Below are positions 28,570 to 38,101 of a DNA stretch of 64,000 nt, piece by piece. The stretch's first letter is position 1; each line of letters opens with the position of its first letter. This stretch comes from Nioella ostreopsis (GTDB taxonomy: Bacteria; Pseudomonadota; Alphaproteobacteria; Rhodobacterales; Rhodobacteraceae). The stretch covers positions 1-64,000 of the forward strand of contig NZ_RCIQ01000008.1 of assembly GCF_004000255.1 (NCBI RefSeq), written 5' to 3'. The notes under the pieces are model-generated. The model had not been told where the DNA came from. It did no database searches and saw only the letters and a program-made list of their open reading frames with translations. Both the position numbers and the translations under genes were made by a program.

Positions 28570-31500
28570 ATGGCACCAAATTTCGCGCTGTTCCTTTCGC
28601 CCGAGGGCATTGCCCTGGCGCATCGTCAGCCCGGAGGCCACTGGGCCGTTCTGGGCGATACCGCTTTGGATGTACCCGATCTGGGGGCGTCCCTTCTGGT
28701 CTTGCGCAAACTGGCCGAGCAGCGGGCAGGCAAGGAGTTCGAAACACTTCTGATCCTGCCCGATGATCAGATTCTCTATACCTCGCTGACCGCCCCCGGC
28801 CCGGATGAAGAGGACCGGCTGGACCAGATCCGCGCCGGGCTTGACGGGCTGACGCCCTACCCGGTCGACGATCTCGTTTTCGACTGGTTCCCGCTGGAGG
28901 ATGGCCGCGTCAAGCTGGCCGTCGTGGCGCGGGAAACACTGGAAGAGGCCCGTGAATTCGCGACCGGTCACGGATTCGCGCCTGCGGGCTTCGGCGCGCG
29001 GCCGCTGGACAACCGCTATCGCGGCGTGGCACATTTCGACCGGACGATTGACTGGACCGCCGATATCGCCGATATCGAGTTCGGTCATGATACATGGCAC
29101 AAACCCCGGAAGGCTGCGGACGCGTCGGACGAGCCCGCGGAAACGGAGGCTTCGCCGGAACCGGGTTCGGAAGCTCCCGCCTCGGCAGACCCCCAGGACG
29201 ACGAGATCAGTGCGTCCGACGCGGCAGCAGCCCCTGTTGCGCCCGACGCGGACGCCACGCCCGATATCCCGGCGCCCGATGAAGAGCATCCCGAGGGTGC
29301 GGACACCCCCGCAGATCCGAATGAAGACCTGCGAACGGCCAGATCAGAGCAGCCCGAGACACCCGATATTTCCGGGTCTCTTGCTGAACCGGCGCAGCCC
29401 ACGCCGCTGGAACTGGAAAGCGAGGCCGCCGCGGAAGAGGAAACCGCACCTGCCAGCGCCCCGCCCGGAGATGATGAGGCCTCCGAAAGCGACCCGACCC
29501 CTGACGCGGTCGCATCCTCTGAGGCGGAACCGCTGCAGATGCCAGCCGGGTTCGGATCGCGGCGCAAACATGCGGAGCCGGAGGCGGCGGGCAGTCTGGT
29601 TCGGACCCGCAAGTCGCGCTTTGGCCCCGGGGCGGAGACGGCCACCGATGCGGCCACCGCCAAGGAACCCGCCCTGCCAAGAGAGCGCAAGGACGAAGCC
29701 GACGACAAGACGGAACCGGTGTTCGGCCGGGCCGCGCGCAAGGCAGGCAAAAAGACGGAGGCCCCGACGCCCGGCGCTGAGGGCAATGCGAAACAGGCCC
29801 CGGCACGCCCCCCCCGCGCGGGACCGGAGCCGCAATTGCCGCCTCTGGCGCGCCTCAAGTCGCAGATTGCCTCCCGCGCCCCCGATGACCCGCCTGCCCC
29901 CGGCCACAATCCCTTTGCCGGGCCGCCGCCGAGCCTGCGCGGCGACAAGACCTCGCTGAAGGACCGGATGGCCGGGATCGGCCGCCAGCTGACCGAAGGC
30001 ACGGGGAAGGCGCGGGATGCGGCCTCGGGCCTGACCGGTCGCCTGTCCGGCGGACGCTCGTCGATTGGCAACCGGCTCCGCGCGCTTGGCAAGGGCGAGA
30101 CGGAAGAGGCTGCACCGCTTGCGCCCGTGGCGGACAAGGCGGCAGCAGCACCGACGCCGCAGGCCAAGCCCGACACCACGACTGATCTGGCGCCCCCCGC
30201 AGCGGATCCGAAACCCCGCAAGGGTCTGGGCAAGCTTGGCCGAAAGAAGAAACCGGACCCCGCCGCCGCGGCGCAAACCATGGCCGCGACCGACACGATT
30301 GCGCCGCCGCCGCCCGAAGACACGCCGCGACGCCGCTTTTCGCCGCCCAAACGCAATCGGAATGCCCCGAAGATCGCCGATGCCGATGCCCCGATCATGG
30401 GCGGCCTGCTGGCGCGTGGATCGGTGGCCACAGGCCGCAACGGGCCGTCGGTCAAGACCGGGCTGATCCTGACGCTGATCCTGCTGGCGGTTCTGGGGCT
30501 GGTGGGGATCTGGGCCGCCTTCTACCTGCCGGAAACCGCGCTTGGCCGCTGGATGGGCATGGGCAGCGAAGATGAAATCATCATCGCCGATACCGAACCC
30601 GAGGTCCTGGACACACCTCTGCTGGCCACGCCCTCGCCCTCTGCCGAAGACGCGCCTGAGGTCATGGCAAGCCTGACGCCAGAGGACGCCCCTGCCCCGC
30701 CGGTCATCGCTCCAGTCGCGCCAGAGCTGTTGCCCGATATTGATGCCGAAGACCTCGATCTTGGCCCGGCGCCCGTCGCCTCTCCGGTGATCGACCCCGA
30801 AACCGTGCTGCCCTCGGAAGAGGAGAACGCCAATTTCTATGCCCGCACCGGCATCTGGCAACGCCCTCCGGTCATCACCCTGCCCGATCCTGAACCCGTG
30901 CTGGAAGAGCTGATCTTCGCGGGTCTGGATCCGGCGGTGGCCGCCCACGACGCCTATGCGCTGCCGGTGCCCGATTTCCGGCCCTCGCGCGACATGCCCA
31001 CGGCCCCCGCCGATTCCGGGCTGTCCGGGCCGCTTCTGGCGCTTGACCGCGATACCATGGTGGCCCCGACGCCCGAAGGGGCCATGACCCCCTATGGCAT
31101 TCTCGTCTATGCGGGCAGCCCCCCTGTCAGCGCCGTGCCGCGCCCCCGTGATGCGCCGGAAGTTCTGGCCGCCGCCGCCGCGGAATCGGTGGCCGCGCTG
31201 GAGGACACAGCCGAGCCCGACCCAGAGGACACGGACACCATCCCGCCCGGTGCGGTCGATACCGCATTGCTGGAGGCGTTCCGCCCCGAAGCCCGCCCCG
31301 ATGACCTTCAGGAACAGCGTGAACGTGCGGTTCTTGGCGGCATCACCTTCGACGAGCTTGCCTCCATCCGGCCAGAGAGCCGTCCCCTGTCGCTTCAGGA
31401 AGAAGCCGCTGCTGCGGCCGAAGAAGCGGCAGCGGACGCCTCTCCCGGCGATCTGGCCTCGGCCAGCGAGCTTGCGGTTGCCGTGTCATACCTGCCCAAT

Positions 31501-31860
31501 CAGCGGCCCGCCAATATCGACACTCTGGTCGAACAGGCGCGCGCGGCTGGCAATAGCGGCCCGGCCCCGCCGGTGGCCGCCAGTGCCTCGGACACGATCG
31601 AGCCTGACATTCCCAGTTCAGCCTCGGTCACCCGCGCGGCGGCAGAGGATGGCAGCATCAACCTGCGCAATCTCAACCTCATCGGTGTCAGCGGCTCCTC
31701 CGGGTCACGCCGGGCGCTGGTGCGCCTGCCCTCCGGTCGTTTCGTGACCGTGGAAGTGGGGGACAGGCTGGATGGCGGTCAGGTCGCCGCGATTGGCGAA
31801 AGCTCTTTGCAATATGTGAAGCGCGGGCGCACCATCACGCTAGAAGTGCCTGCGGGCTGA
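28570..31860 (+). CDS. Large bitopic protein with disordered linkers, PilP/GspC-like C-terminus
   Basis: A 1096-aa protein in four parts. Residues 1 to about 175 are folded and resemble the cytoplasmic start of pilus/type II assembly ATPase-like proteins (PilM/GspL) only loosely. Residues 175-625 are low-complexity, rich in Ala, Pro, Glu and Asp, with basic patches. One membrane helix lies at about 630-653 (LILTLILLAVLGLVGIWAAF). A second Pro/Ala/Asp-rich region follows. The last 75 residues (LNLIGVSGSSGSRRALVRLPSGRFVTVEVGDRLDGG) read like a PilP/GspC-type periplasmic domain. No pilus or secretion genes adjoin it. Envelope assembly is a guess. Confidence 0.75.
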   Translation: MAPNFALFLSPEGIALAHRQPGGHWAVLGDTALDVPDLGASLLVLRKLAEQRAGKEFETLLILPDDQILYTSLTAPGPDEEDRLDQIRAGLDGLTPYPVDDLVFDWFPLEDGRVKLAVVARETLEEAREFATGHGFAPAGFGARPLDNRYRGVAHFDRTIDWTADIADIEFGHDTWHKPRKAADASDEPAETEASPEPGSEAPASADPQDDEISASDAAAAPVAPDADATPDIPAPDEEHPEGADTPADPNEDLRTARSEQPETPDISGSLAEPAQPTPLELESEAAAEEETAPASAPPGDDEASESDPTPDAVASSEAEPLQMPAGFGSRRKHAEPEAAGSLVRTRKSRFGPGAETATDAATAKEPALPRERKDEADDKTEPVFGRAARKAGKKTEAPTPGAEGNAKQAPARPPRAGPEPQLPPLARLKSQIASRAPDDPPAPGHNPFAGPPPSLRGDKTSLKDRMAGIGRQLTEGTGKARDAASGLTGRLSGGRSSIGNRLRALGKGETEEAAPLAPVADKAAAAPTPQAKPDTTTDLAPPAADPKPRKGLGKLGRKKKPDPAAAAQTMAATDTIAPPPPEDTPRRRFSPPKRNRNAPKIADADAPIMGGLLARGSVATGRNGPSVKTGLILTLILLAVLGLVGIWAAFYLPETALGRWMGMGSEDEIIIADTEPEVLDTPLLATPSPSAEDAPEVMASLTPEDAPAPPVIAPVAPELLPDIDAEDLDLGPAPVASPVIDPETVLPSEEENANFYARTGIWQRPPVITLPDPEPVLEELIFAGLDPAVAAHDAYALPVPDFRPSRDMPTAPADSGLSGPLLALDRDTMVAPTPEGAMTPYGILVYAGSPPVSAVPRPRDAPEVLAAAAAESVAALEDTAEPDPEDTDTIPPGAVDTALLEAFRPEARPDDLQEQRERAVLGGITFDELASIRPESRPLSLQEEAAAAAEEAAADASPGDLASASELAVAVSYLPNQRPANIDTLVEQARAAGNSGPAPPVAASASDTIEPDIPSSASVTRAAAEDGSINLRNLNLIGVSGSSGSRRALVRLPSGRFVTVEVGDRLDGGQVAAIGESSLQYVKRGRTITLEVPAG

Positions 31861-31872
31861 TCCGCCGAGGGG

Positions 31873-33261
31873 TTACAGCAGCACCACCGCCGCCAGCCCC
31901 AGAAACGCGAAGAACCCCACCACATCGGTGACGGTCGTCACGAAGGCGCCAGAGGCCAGCGCCGGGTCGATCTCCAGCTTGTCGAGCGCCACCGGGATCA
32001 GGATGCCCGCCAGCCCCGCGATCACCAGATTGATCACCATGGCGACCGCGATGATACCGCCCAGTGCCGCCGATCCGAACCAGAACAGCCCCACGGCCCC
32101 CATGACCACGGCAAAGATCACCCCGTTGATCAGGCCCACCCCGGCCTCTCTCATCACCACGCGCATCAGGTTCGACCCGGTCAGGTCGCGTGTTGCGATG
32201 GCGCGCACGGCGACGGTCAGGCTTTGCGTGCCCGCATTACCCCCCATCGAGGCCACGATGGGCATCAGCACCGCCAGCGCCACGAATTGCGCAATCGTAT
32301 CCTCGAACTGCGCAATGACCAGCGACGCGAAGATCGCCGTGATCAGGTTCACAAAGAGCCAGGGGAAGCGCTGACGGGTCGTTTCAAACACGCGGTCGGA
32401 CAGGCTGCCCTCACCGACACCGGCCAGGCGCAGGATATCCTCCTCGGCCTCGTCTTCCAACACGATCATGGCATCATCAATGGTGATGACACCGACCAGC
32501 CGCCCGTCATCATCGACCACCGGCGCGGAAATCAGGTGATACTGGTTGAACGCATAGGCCACATCGGCCTCCGGCTGACTGACCGGGATCAGTACGAACG
32601 TGTCCTCGACAATGTCGCGAAGCGCCACCTTGCGCTGTGTCGACAGAAGCCGCCCGAGCGTCACATTGCCCACGGGTTTCATGCGCGGATCGACCAGGAT
32701 CAGGTGGTAAAACTGTTCCGGCAGTTCCGTCGTTTCGGCGCGCAGGAAGTCGATGGCCTCGCCCACGGTCCAGAATTCCGGCACCCGCACGACCTCGCGC
32801 TGCATCAGGCGGCCTGCGGAATATTCCGGATAGGTCAGCGCCTCTTCGACGGCGGCCCGGTCTGCGTCGTCCAGAGCGCCAAGGATCGCCGCCTGCTGGT
32901 CCGCGTCTTCGACGTCTTCCAGCAGGTCGACGACATCGTCGCTTTCCATGTCCCGGACGGCCTCGGCCAGCACGGCGTCCGGCAGAAGGTCGATCACATC
33001 CTCGCGGATGCCTTCATCCAGTTCCGACAGGACCTCGCCGTCGATCCCCTCGCTCCAGAACAGAAGCAGCGAGGCCCGTTCCGCATGCGACATCTGTTCC
33101 AGCAGGTCGGCGATGTCGGCAGGGTGCAGCGGGTCGAACAGCGCGGCGATACGGTCGGGATCCTGAGCCTCTATCGCATCCAGAACATCATCATAGAGGG
33201 AGGCATCCAACGCATAGGCGTCTTCCGACAGGTCCGACTTCTGGAATTCGTCTTTCGCCAT
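31873..33261 (-). CDS. mgtE: Magnesium transporter MgtE
   Basis: A Mg2+-gated channel of the inner membrane, 462 aa. The N-terminal superhelical domain (LFDPLHPADIADLLEQM) precedes two CBS domains (about 140-260; VDDDGRLVGVITIDDAMIVLEDEAEEDI). A five-helix pore domain follows, with the family signature MPIVASMGGNAGTQSLTVAVRAIA. Divergent from guaD and convergent with the 1096-aa protein gene, whose stop lies 12 nt away. Confidence 0.96.
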   Translation of the reverse strand: MAKDEFQKSDLSEDAYALDASLYDDVLDAIEAQDPDRIAALFDPLHPADIADLLEQMSHAERASLLLFWSEGIDGEVLSELDEGIREDVIDLLPDAVLAEAVRDMESDDVVDLLEDVEDADQQAAILGALDDADRAAVEEALTYPEYSAGRLMQREVVRVPEFWTVGEAIDFLRAETTELPEQFYHLILVDPRMKPVGNVTLGRLLSTQRKVALRDIVEDTFVLIPVSQPEADVAYAFNQYHLISAPVVDDDGRLVGVITIDDAMIVLEDEAEEDILRLAGVGEGSLSDRVFETTRQRFPWLFVNLITAIFASLVIAQFEDTIAQFVALAVLMPIVASMGGNAGTQSLTVAVRAIATRDLTGSNLMRVVMREAGVGLINGVIFAVVMGAVGLFWFGSAALGGIIAVAMVINLVIAGLAGILIPVALDKLEIDPALASGAFVTTVTDVVGFFAFLGLAAVVLL

Positions 33262-33355
33262 TCGCCCCCGCCTTGAAAGTCTTTAACGCTTTTTCGGATA
33301 ACATACCCCTGCACCCTTGGATATGACAGGGACCGGGCCGGGAAAAGGACAGATT

Positions 33356-34636
33356 ATGAAAGACACACTCCTTCTTGGGCAGCTTCTGCGGTTTGACGCC
33401 GATCCTTTCGTGACTGGAATCGGGGCCGCCCGCCATGACAGCCACGGCGCGGTGCTGATCCGCGAGGGCAAGATCGCCGATGTGGGTCAAGCCGATACCC
33501 TGCGCGCCGCCCATCCCGGTGCAGAGGTGGTTGATCATGGCAAAGGGCTGATCCTGCCCGGTTTCGTCGATGCCCATGCCCATTACCCGCAGACGGCGAT
33601 GATCGCCTCCTGGGGCAAGCGGCTGATCGACTGGCTGAACACCTATACCTTCCCCGAGGAAATGCGCTTTGCAGATCCCGCCTATGCGGCCGAGATCGCA
33701 TCGCGCTATTTCGACCTGACCCTGTCCAATGGCACCACGACGGTCGCCAGCTACTGCACCATCCACCCCGAAAGCGTCGACGCTTATTTCGAGGAAGCGC
33801 AGCGGCGCGGGTTGCGGGCACTGGCGGGCAAGACCTGCATGGACCGCAACGCGCCCGAGGGGCTGCGCGACAGTGCGCAGGCGGCTTATGACGACAGCAA
33901 GGCCCTGCTGGAAAAATGGCACGGGGTGGACCGTTTGGGCTACATCATCACGCCGCGTTTCTCGCCTACGTCGACGCCCGGTCAGCTGACTGCGCTCGGG
34001 GCGCTGTGGGCCGAGCATCCCGATTGCCTGATGCAGACGCATCTGAGCGAGCAGACCGATGAGATCGAATGGGTCAAGGGGCTGTATCCAGACGCGCGCG
34101 ACTACCTCGACACCTACGAGGCGCATGGGCTGCTTGGGGCGGGCGGGCTTTATGGCCACGCAATCCATCTGGAGCCGCGCGAGATCGACCGGCTGCGCGA
34201 GGTTGGCGCGGCGCTCATTCACTGCCCGACCTCGAATACCTTCATCGGCTCGGGACTGTTCGACATGGGGCTGGCCGGCGGGTCGATCCGGGTGGGTCTG
34301 GCGACCGATACCGGCGGCGGGTCCAGCTTTTCGATGCTGCGCACCATGGCCGCCGCCTATGAAATCGGCCAGTTGCGCGGACGTGCCCTGCATCCGGCTG
34401 AGTTGATCTGGCTGGCCACCGAAGGTTCCGCCCGTGCATTGCGGATCGACGACAAGGTCGGTCGCGTGGCCGTCGGGATGGAGGCCGATCTGGTGGTGCT
34501 GGACCTCGCCTCAACCCCCGCCATCGCGCAGCGGTCGGCCCGGGCGGAGACGATCTGGGAGGCGCTTTTTCCCACCATCATGATGGGAGATGATCGCGCG
34601 ATTGCAGAGGTTCGGGTGGCGGGCCGCAAGGTCTGA
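33356..34636 (+). CDS. guaD: Guanine deaminase
   Basis: A zinc amidohydrolase converting guanine to xanthine, 426 aa. The HxH metal motif is GFVDAHAHYPQ (His74 and His76), followed by the GuaD-specific WGKRLIDWLNTYTFPEE. Later blocks are CPTSNTFIGSGLF and ATDTGGGSSFSML. The start at 33356 (MKDTLLLGQ) has AAGGACAG ahead and is preferred over 33317. It shares the region with a second purine deaminase-like gene at 35185-36516, which suggests purine salvage or catabolism. Confidence 0.94.
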   Translation: MKDTLLLGQLLRFDADPFVTGIGAARHDSHGAVLIREGKIADVGQADTLRAAHPGAEVVDHGKGLILPGFVDAHAHYPQTAMIASWGKRLIDWLNTYTFPEEMRFADPAYAAEIASRYFDLTLSNGTTTVASYCTIHPESVDAYFEEAQRRGLRALAGKTCMDRNAPEGLRDSAQAAYDDSKALLEKWHGVDRLGYIITPRFSPTSTPGQLTALGALWAEHPDCLMQTHLSEQTDEIEWVKGLYPDARDYLDTYEAHGLLGAGGLYGHAIHLEPREIDRLREVGAALIHCPTSNTFIGSGLFDMGLAGGSIRVGLATDTGGGSSFSMLRTMAAAYEIGQLRGRALHPAELIWLATEGSARALRIDDKVGRVAVGMEADLVVLDLASTPAIAQRSARAETIWEALFPTIMMGDDRAIAEVRVAGRKV

Positions 34637-34666
34637 GCGGCCCGTTTCAAAGGGTCCGGGCGTGGC

Positions 34667-35146
34667 CTAGCAGGGCCGTGCCAGCACCATCACCCAATGC
34701 TCCCCTGCCCGCGCAAAGCCGACCTGTTCGGCGCGCGGGTGCAGGATATTGGCACGGTGGCCGGAGGAAGCCATCCAATCGCCCATGACAGCCGCTTCAC
34801 TGGTCTGACCCATGGCGATGTTTTCCGCTGACAGGCAAGCATTGTACCCCGCCATCTGCATCCGGGCGTGCACATTGGACCCGTTCGACCCACGATGCCC
34901 GAAGAACCCGCCCTGCATCTGGTCCTGTGCATGGGTCATGGCCACGCGATCCAGCTGCTGCGAGCGGCTGACAGGGGGAAGCCCGGCAGAGCTGCGCTGT
35001 TGGTTCAACATGGCGACAACCCCCCCGTGGGAGCCAAGCGGCGCACTGACCGGAACCGCCCGCGTCGCGGAAGGTGCGGTGGTGCCGCCCATGCAGCCCG
35101 CTGTCATAAGGGCCGCCGCCAAAAGGGAGACAATCTGAAAACGCAT
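34667..35146 (-). CDS. CAP/SCP-domain lipoprotein
   Basis: A 159-aa protein with a lipoprotein signal (VSLLAAALMTAGC) and a CAP domain: LNQQRSSAGLPPVSRSQQLDRVAMTHAQDQM, ENIAMGQTS, VMGDWMASSGHRANIL and HWVMVLARPC. The His, Glu and His of the CAP pocket can be seen. Such proteins are exported or membrane-anchored; their bacterial role is poorly known. The ATG at 35146 is preferred to an in-frame GTG two codons upstream. Sits between the two purine deaminase genes. Confidence 0.9.
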   Translation of the reverse strand: MRFQIVSLLAAALMTAGCMGGTTAPSATRAVPVSAPLGSHGGVVAMLNQQRSSAGLPPVSRSQQLDRVAMTHAQDQMQGGFFGHRGSNGSNVHARMQMAGYNACLSAENIAMGQTSEAAVMGDWMASSGHRANILHPRAEQVGFARAGEHWVMVLARPC

Positions 35147-35184
35147 GGTCACTATCCTGTTCCGCCCCCACGGCTATCACAGAC

Positions 35185-36516
35185 TCACATCGCAAGGGCC
35201 AAGGCAAGCTTGCGCTGCTTTTCGATAAGAACAGGTAAATCCACGCTCAAAAGTGTTCCCTTTGAGACGATTTTGCGACCTTCCACGAAAAGGTCACGGG
35301 TTTTCATCGGCCCTGCCAGCAGGATCGCGGCCATGTCCCAACTGCCCGCGGCCTCGATGCCCGACATGTCCCAGATCGCGATATCGGCGCGTTTGCCGAC
35401 GGCGATCTGCCCGCAATCGGGCCGCCCCAGCACCTCGGCCCCGCCCCGTGTGGCAATGCGCAGGGCTTCCCGCGCACTCATCGCGTCGGCCCCTTGCGAG
35501 ACCCGCTGCAGCAGCATCGCCTGACGGGCCTCGGCCACCAGATTGCCCGAATCGTTCGAGGCCGAGCCATCGACTCCAAGCCCAACCTTGACACCCGCAT
35601 CCCGCATCTTCCGCACCGGCGCGATGCCCGAGCCAAGGCGGCAGTTGGAGCATGGGCAATGGGCCACGCCTGTTCCGGTTTTCGCAAACAGATCAATCTC
35701 TTGCCCGTCAAGTTTCACGCAATGGGCATGCCAGACATCGTCACCCGTCCAGCCCAGATCCTCGGCATACTGACCGGGTCGGCAGCCGAATTTTTCCAGA
35801 CTGTAAGCAATATCTTCATCATTTTCGGCCAGATGGGTGTGCAGCATCACCCCCTTGTCGCGGGCCAGCAACGCCGCATCCCGCATCAGCTCGCGACTGA
35901 CGGAGAAAGGAGAACATGGCGCGATCCCGACCCGGCACATGGACCCTTCGGCCGGATCGTGGAAGGCGTCGACGACACGGATACAATCCTCCAGAATGGC
36001 GCTTTCGCGCTCCACCAGGCTGTCAGGGGGCAAGCCGCCATCGCTTTCCCCGATGCTCATCGCGCCTCGGGTCGGATGAAACCTCATGCCGATCTCGGCC
36101 GCAGCGGCGATGGTGTCATCCAGCCGCGCGCCATTGGGGTAGAGGTAAAGGTGGTCAGAGGACAGCGTGCAGCCCGACAGCGCCAGTTCCGCAAGACCTG
36201 TCTGGGCCGAGACGAACATCTCTTCCGGGCCAAACCGCGACCAGATCGGGTAGAGCGTCTGCAACCAGCCGAAGAGCAGCGCATCCTGCGCGGCGGGCAC
36301 GGCGCGGGTCAGGCTTTGATAAAGGTGATGATGGGTATTCACCAGGCCAGGGGTGACAAGGCAGCCCTCCGCATGGTGGAGCTCTCCACCCTCCAGCCCA
36401 TGGCCGATCTCGGCAATGACGCCGCCCCGAATGCGGATATCGACCCCGGCAAGCTCGGTTCCCGCGTCATCCATGGTCAGGATATGGGACGCGGATTTGA
36501 TGATGATGTCTGTCAT
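35185..36516 (-). CDS. 8-oxoguanine deaminase-like amidohydrolase
   Basis: A 443-aa zinc amidohydrolase of the ATZ/TRZ branch. Metal motifs are VTPGLVNTHHHLYQSLTRAVP, MLHTHLAE, WHAHCVKL and GLGVDGSASND. The HHLYQSLTRA block and the CPCSNCRLGSG stretch are typical of bacterial 8-oxoguanine deaminases, which give urate from 8-oxoguanine. The ATG at 36516 has GAGGGC ahead and is preferred to a TTG at 36528. Other members of this branch deaminate S-adenosylhomocysteine or cytosine derivatives, so the substrate is not certain. Location near guaD supports a purine substrate. Confidence 0.85.
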   Translation of the reverse strand: MTDIIIKSASHILTMDDAGTELAGVDIRIRGGVIAEIGHGLEGGELHHAEGCLVTPGLVNTHHHLYQSLTRAVPAAQDALLFGWLQTLYPIWSRFGPEEMFVSAQTGLAELALSGCTLSSDHLYLYPNGARLDDTIAAAAEIGMRFHPTRGAMSIGESDGGLPPDSLVERESAILEDCIRVVDAFHDPAEGSMCRVGIAPCSPFSVSRELMRDAALLARDKGVMLHTHLAENDEDIAYSLEKFGCRPGQYAEDLGWTGDDVWHAHCVKLDGQEIDLFAKTGTGVAHCPCSNCRLGSGIAPVRKMRDAGVKVGLGVDGSASNDSGNLVAEARQAMLLQRVSQGADAMSAREALRIATRGGAEVLGRPDCGQIAVGKRADIAIWDMSGIEAAGSWDMAAILLAGPMKTRDLFVEGRKIVSKGTLLSVDLPVLIEKQRKLALALAM

Positions 36517-36642
36517 GTCAGCCCTCAAGGTTCCGAAGCCCGTTTCGGTGAGAGGATCAGGGCGGGCCGACAGAAGACGGGCAAAGGACTCGGGACACCG
36601 CGCGCGGCCAGACTAGGCCAGTCTCCTGCCGCGCCTCAAGTA

Positions 36643-37455
36643 TCAGACAGGCTGAAGCAGTTTCAGGGCTGCGCCATGCAATCCCGCGCTTGAGGCTGCC
36701 AGAACCTGCCCGCCCTCATGCACCGGACCGCCCGTCCAATCGGTGACAATGCCACCCGCCGCCTCGATCACTGCAATCGGCGCGGAAATGTCATAGGCGT
36801 TCAGCCCCGCCTCGATCACCAGATCCACCTGCCCCGCCGCCAGCAGCGCGTAAGCGTAGCAATCCATGCCGTAGCGGGTGAGCCGCACCCTGTCGCGGAC
36901 CCGCTCGAAGGCCAGCCTTTCGGCCTCGGTCCCGACCTCGGGGAAAGTCGTGAACAGGGTCGCCTGCGCCAGCGACCCGGAGGGATGCACGGCAAGCGGC
37001 ATGACCCCATGGGGGCCGCTCACAGTCGCCCGCCCCAACCCGCCCTCGAAGCGTTCGCCGATATAGGGCTGGTCAACGATCCCGTAAAACGGCCCGTCCC
37101 GGTCCTGCAAGCCGATCAGAACGCCCCAGGTGGGCGTGCCGGAGATGAAACCACGGGTGCCGTCGATCGGGTCGAGCACCCAGGTCAGGCCGCTTTGCCC
37201 CTCGGTCACCCCGTGTTCTTCGCCAAGGATCGCATCCTCGGGCCGACGCTCCGCCAGCACCGCGCGCATGGCGGTTTCGGCGTCACGGTCAGCGATGGTG
37301 ACGGGATCGAACCCGCCGGACAGCTTGTTGTCCGCCGCGAGGCCCGCCGCGCGGAAATGCGGCAGGGTGGCGTTGCGGGCGGCATCGGCCATGGCATGGG
37401 CCGTGGCCAGCAGCTCGGCGGCCAGCGCGGGGGAAATCGTGGAACGGGTCAGCAT
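36643..37455 (-). CDS. hisN: Inositol monophosphatase family, probable histidinol-phosphatase
   Basis: A 270-aa protein with the IMPase metal-binding motifs: ILGEEHG, WVLDPIDGTRGFISGTPTWG and the C-terminal GGIVTDWTGGP. The GFDPVTIADRDAE block and the RGFISG variant of the motif are typical of HisN-type histidinol-phosphate phosphatases. The start is at 37455 (MLTRSTISP), fitting the family length. Not linked to other his genes here, so another sugar-phosphate substrate is possible. Confidence 0.88.
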   Translation of the reverse strand: MLTRSTISPALAAELLATAHAMADAARNATLPHFRAAGLAADNKLSGGFDPVTIADRDAETAMRAVLAERRPEDAILGEEHGVTEGQSGLTWVLDPIDGTRGFISGTPTWGVLIGLQDRDGPFYGIVDQPYIGERFEGGLGRATVSGPHGVMPLAVHPSGSLAQATLFTTFPEVGTEAERLAFERVRDRVRLTRYGMDCYAYALLAAGQVDLVIEAGLNAYDISAPIAVIEAAGGIVTDWTGGPVHEGGQVLAASSAGLHGAALKLLQPV

Positions 37456-37524
37456 GGGCGGGCCTGTCTTGCGGAAAGCTCCCGACTCGGGTGGCACGAG
37501 GCACGCGCCCCGTCAAGCCAAGGC

Positions 37525-37890
37525 TCAGGCAGCGGCACCTGACAGCACGCGGGCCAGTTCGAACAGCTGGCGGCGCTGGTTTTCCGGAATCGCGTAATAG
37601 GACCGCACCAGTTCCTGCGCTTCCTTGTCGGCCAGCACGTCGCCGGGCAGGGCTGTGCCCGCCTCTACCCCGCCTTCGAGCCCCTCGAAGAAGAAGCTGA
37701 CAGGCACCTCCAGCGCGGCGGCGATTTCCCACATGCGGGATGCGCTGACACGGTTCATGCCGGTCTCGTATTTCTGGATCTGCTGGAACTTGATGCCGAC
37801 CCGCTCGGCCAGTTGCTGTTGCGTCATCCCCACCATCCAGCGGCGGTGGCGCACACGTTTGCCAACATGGATATCTACCGGGTGTTTCAT
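37525..37890 (-). CDS. HTH (XRE family) transcriptional regulator
   Basis: A 121-aa protein. The Cro/C1-type HTH covers about residues 9-65 (VGKRVRHRRWMVGMTQQQLAERVGIKFQQIQKYETGMNRVS...SRMWEIAAAL). The C-terminal part has AQELVRSYYAIPENQRRQLFELARVLSG. This is the common alphaproteobacterial form resembling PhyR-independent small regulators; the target is unknown. The ATG at 37890 follows GGAGACAGCC. Divergent from the quinone-oxidoreductase gene, with about 210 nt between them. Confidence 0.9.
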   Translation of the reverse strand: MKHPVDIHVGKRVRHRRWMVGMTQQQLAERVGIKFQQIQKYETGMNRVSASRMWEIAAALEVPVSFFFEGLEGGVEAGTALPGDVLADKEAQELVRSYYAIPENQRRQLFELARVLSGAAA

Positions 37891-38101
37891 GGCTGTCTCC
37901 TGTCGCAGCGGCTGGCGGGTCCTGCACTCTGGCAGGGTTCTGGATTTAGATAGGGTCGCACGTTCGGATGTCACGTCGCCCGATGTATTTGTCACTCACA
38001 ATAAAATCCTTCGAGGCGGAATGCATTAGGACGCATTGTCCCGGTTGCATCGCGGCGCAGGGGCGCTAGCTTGCGTTGAATTTCCCGCAGGAGGACCCGG
38101 A

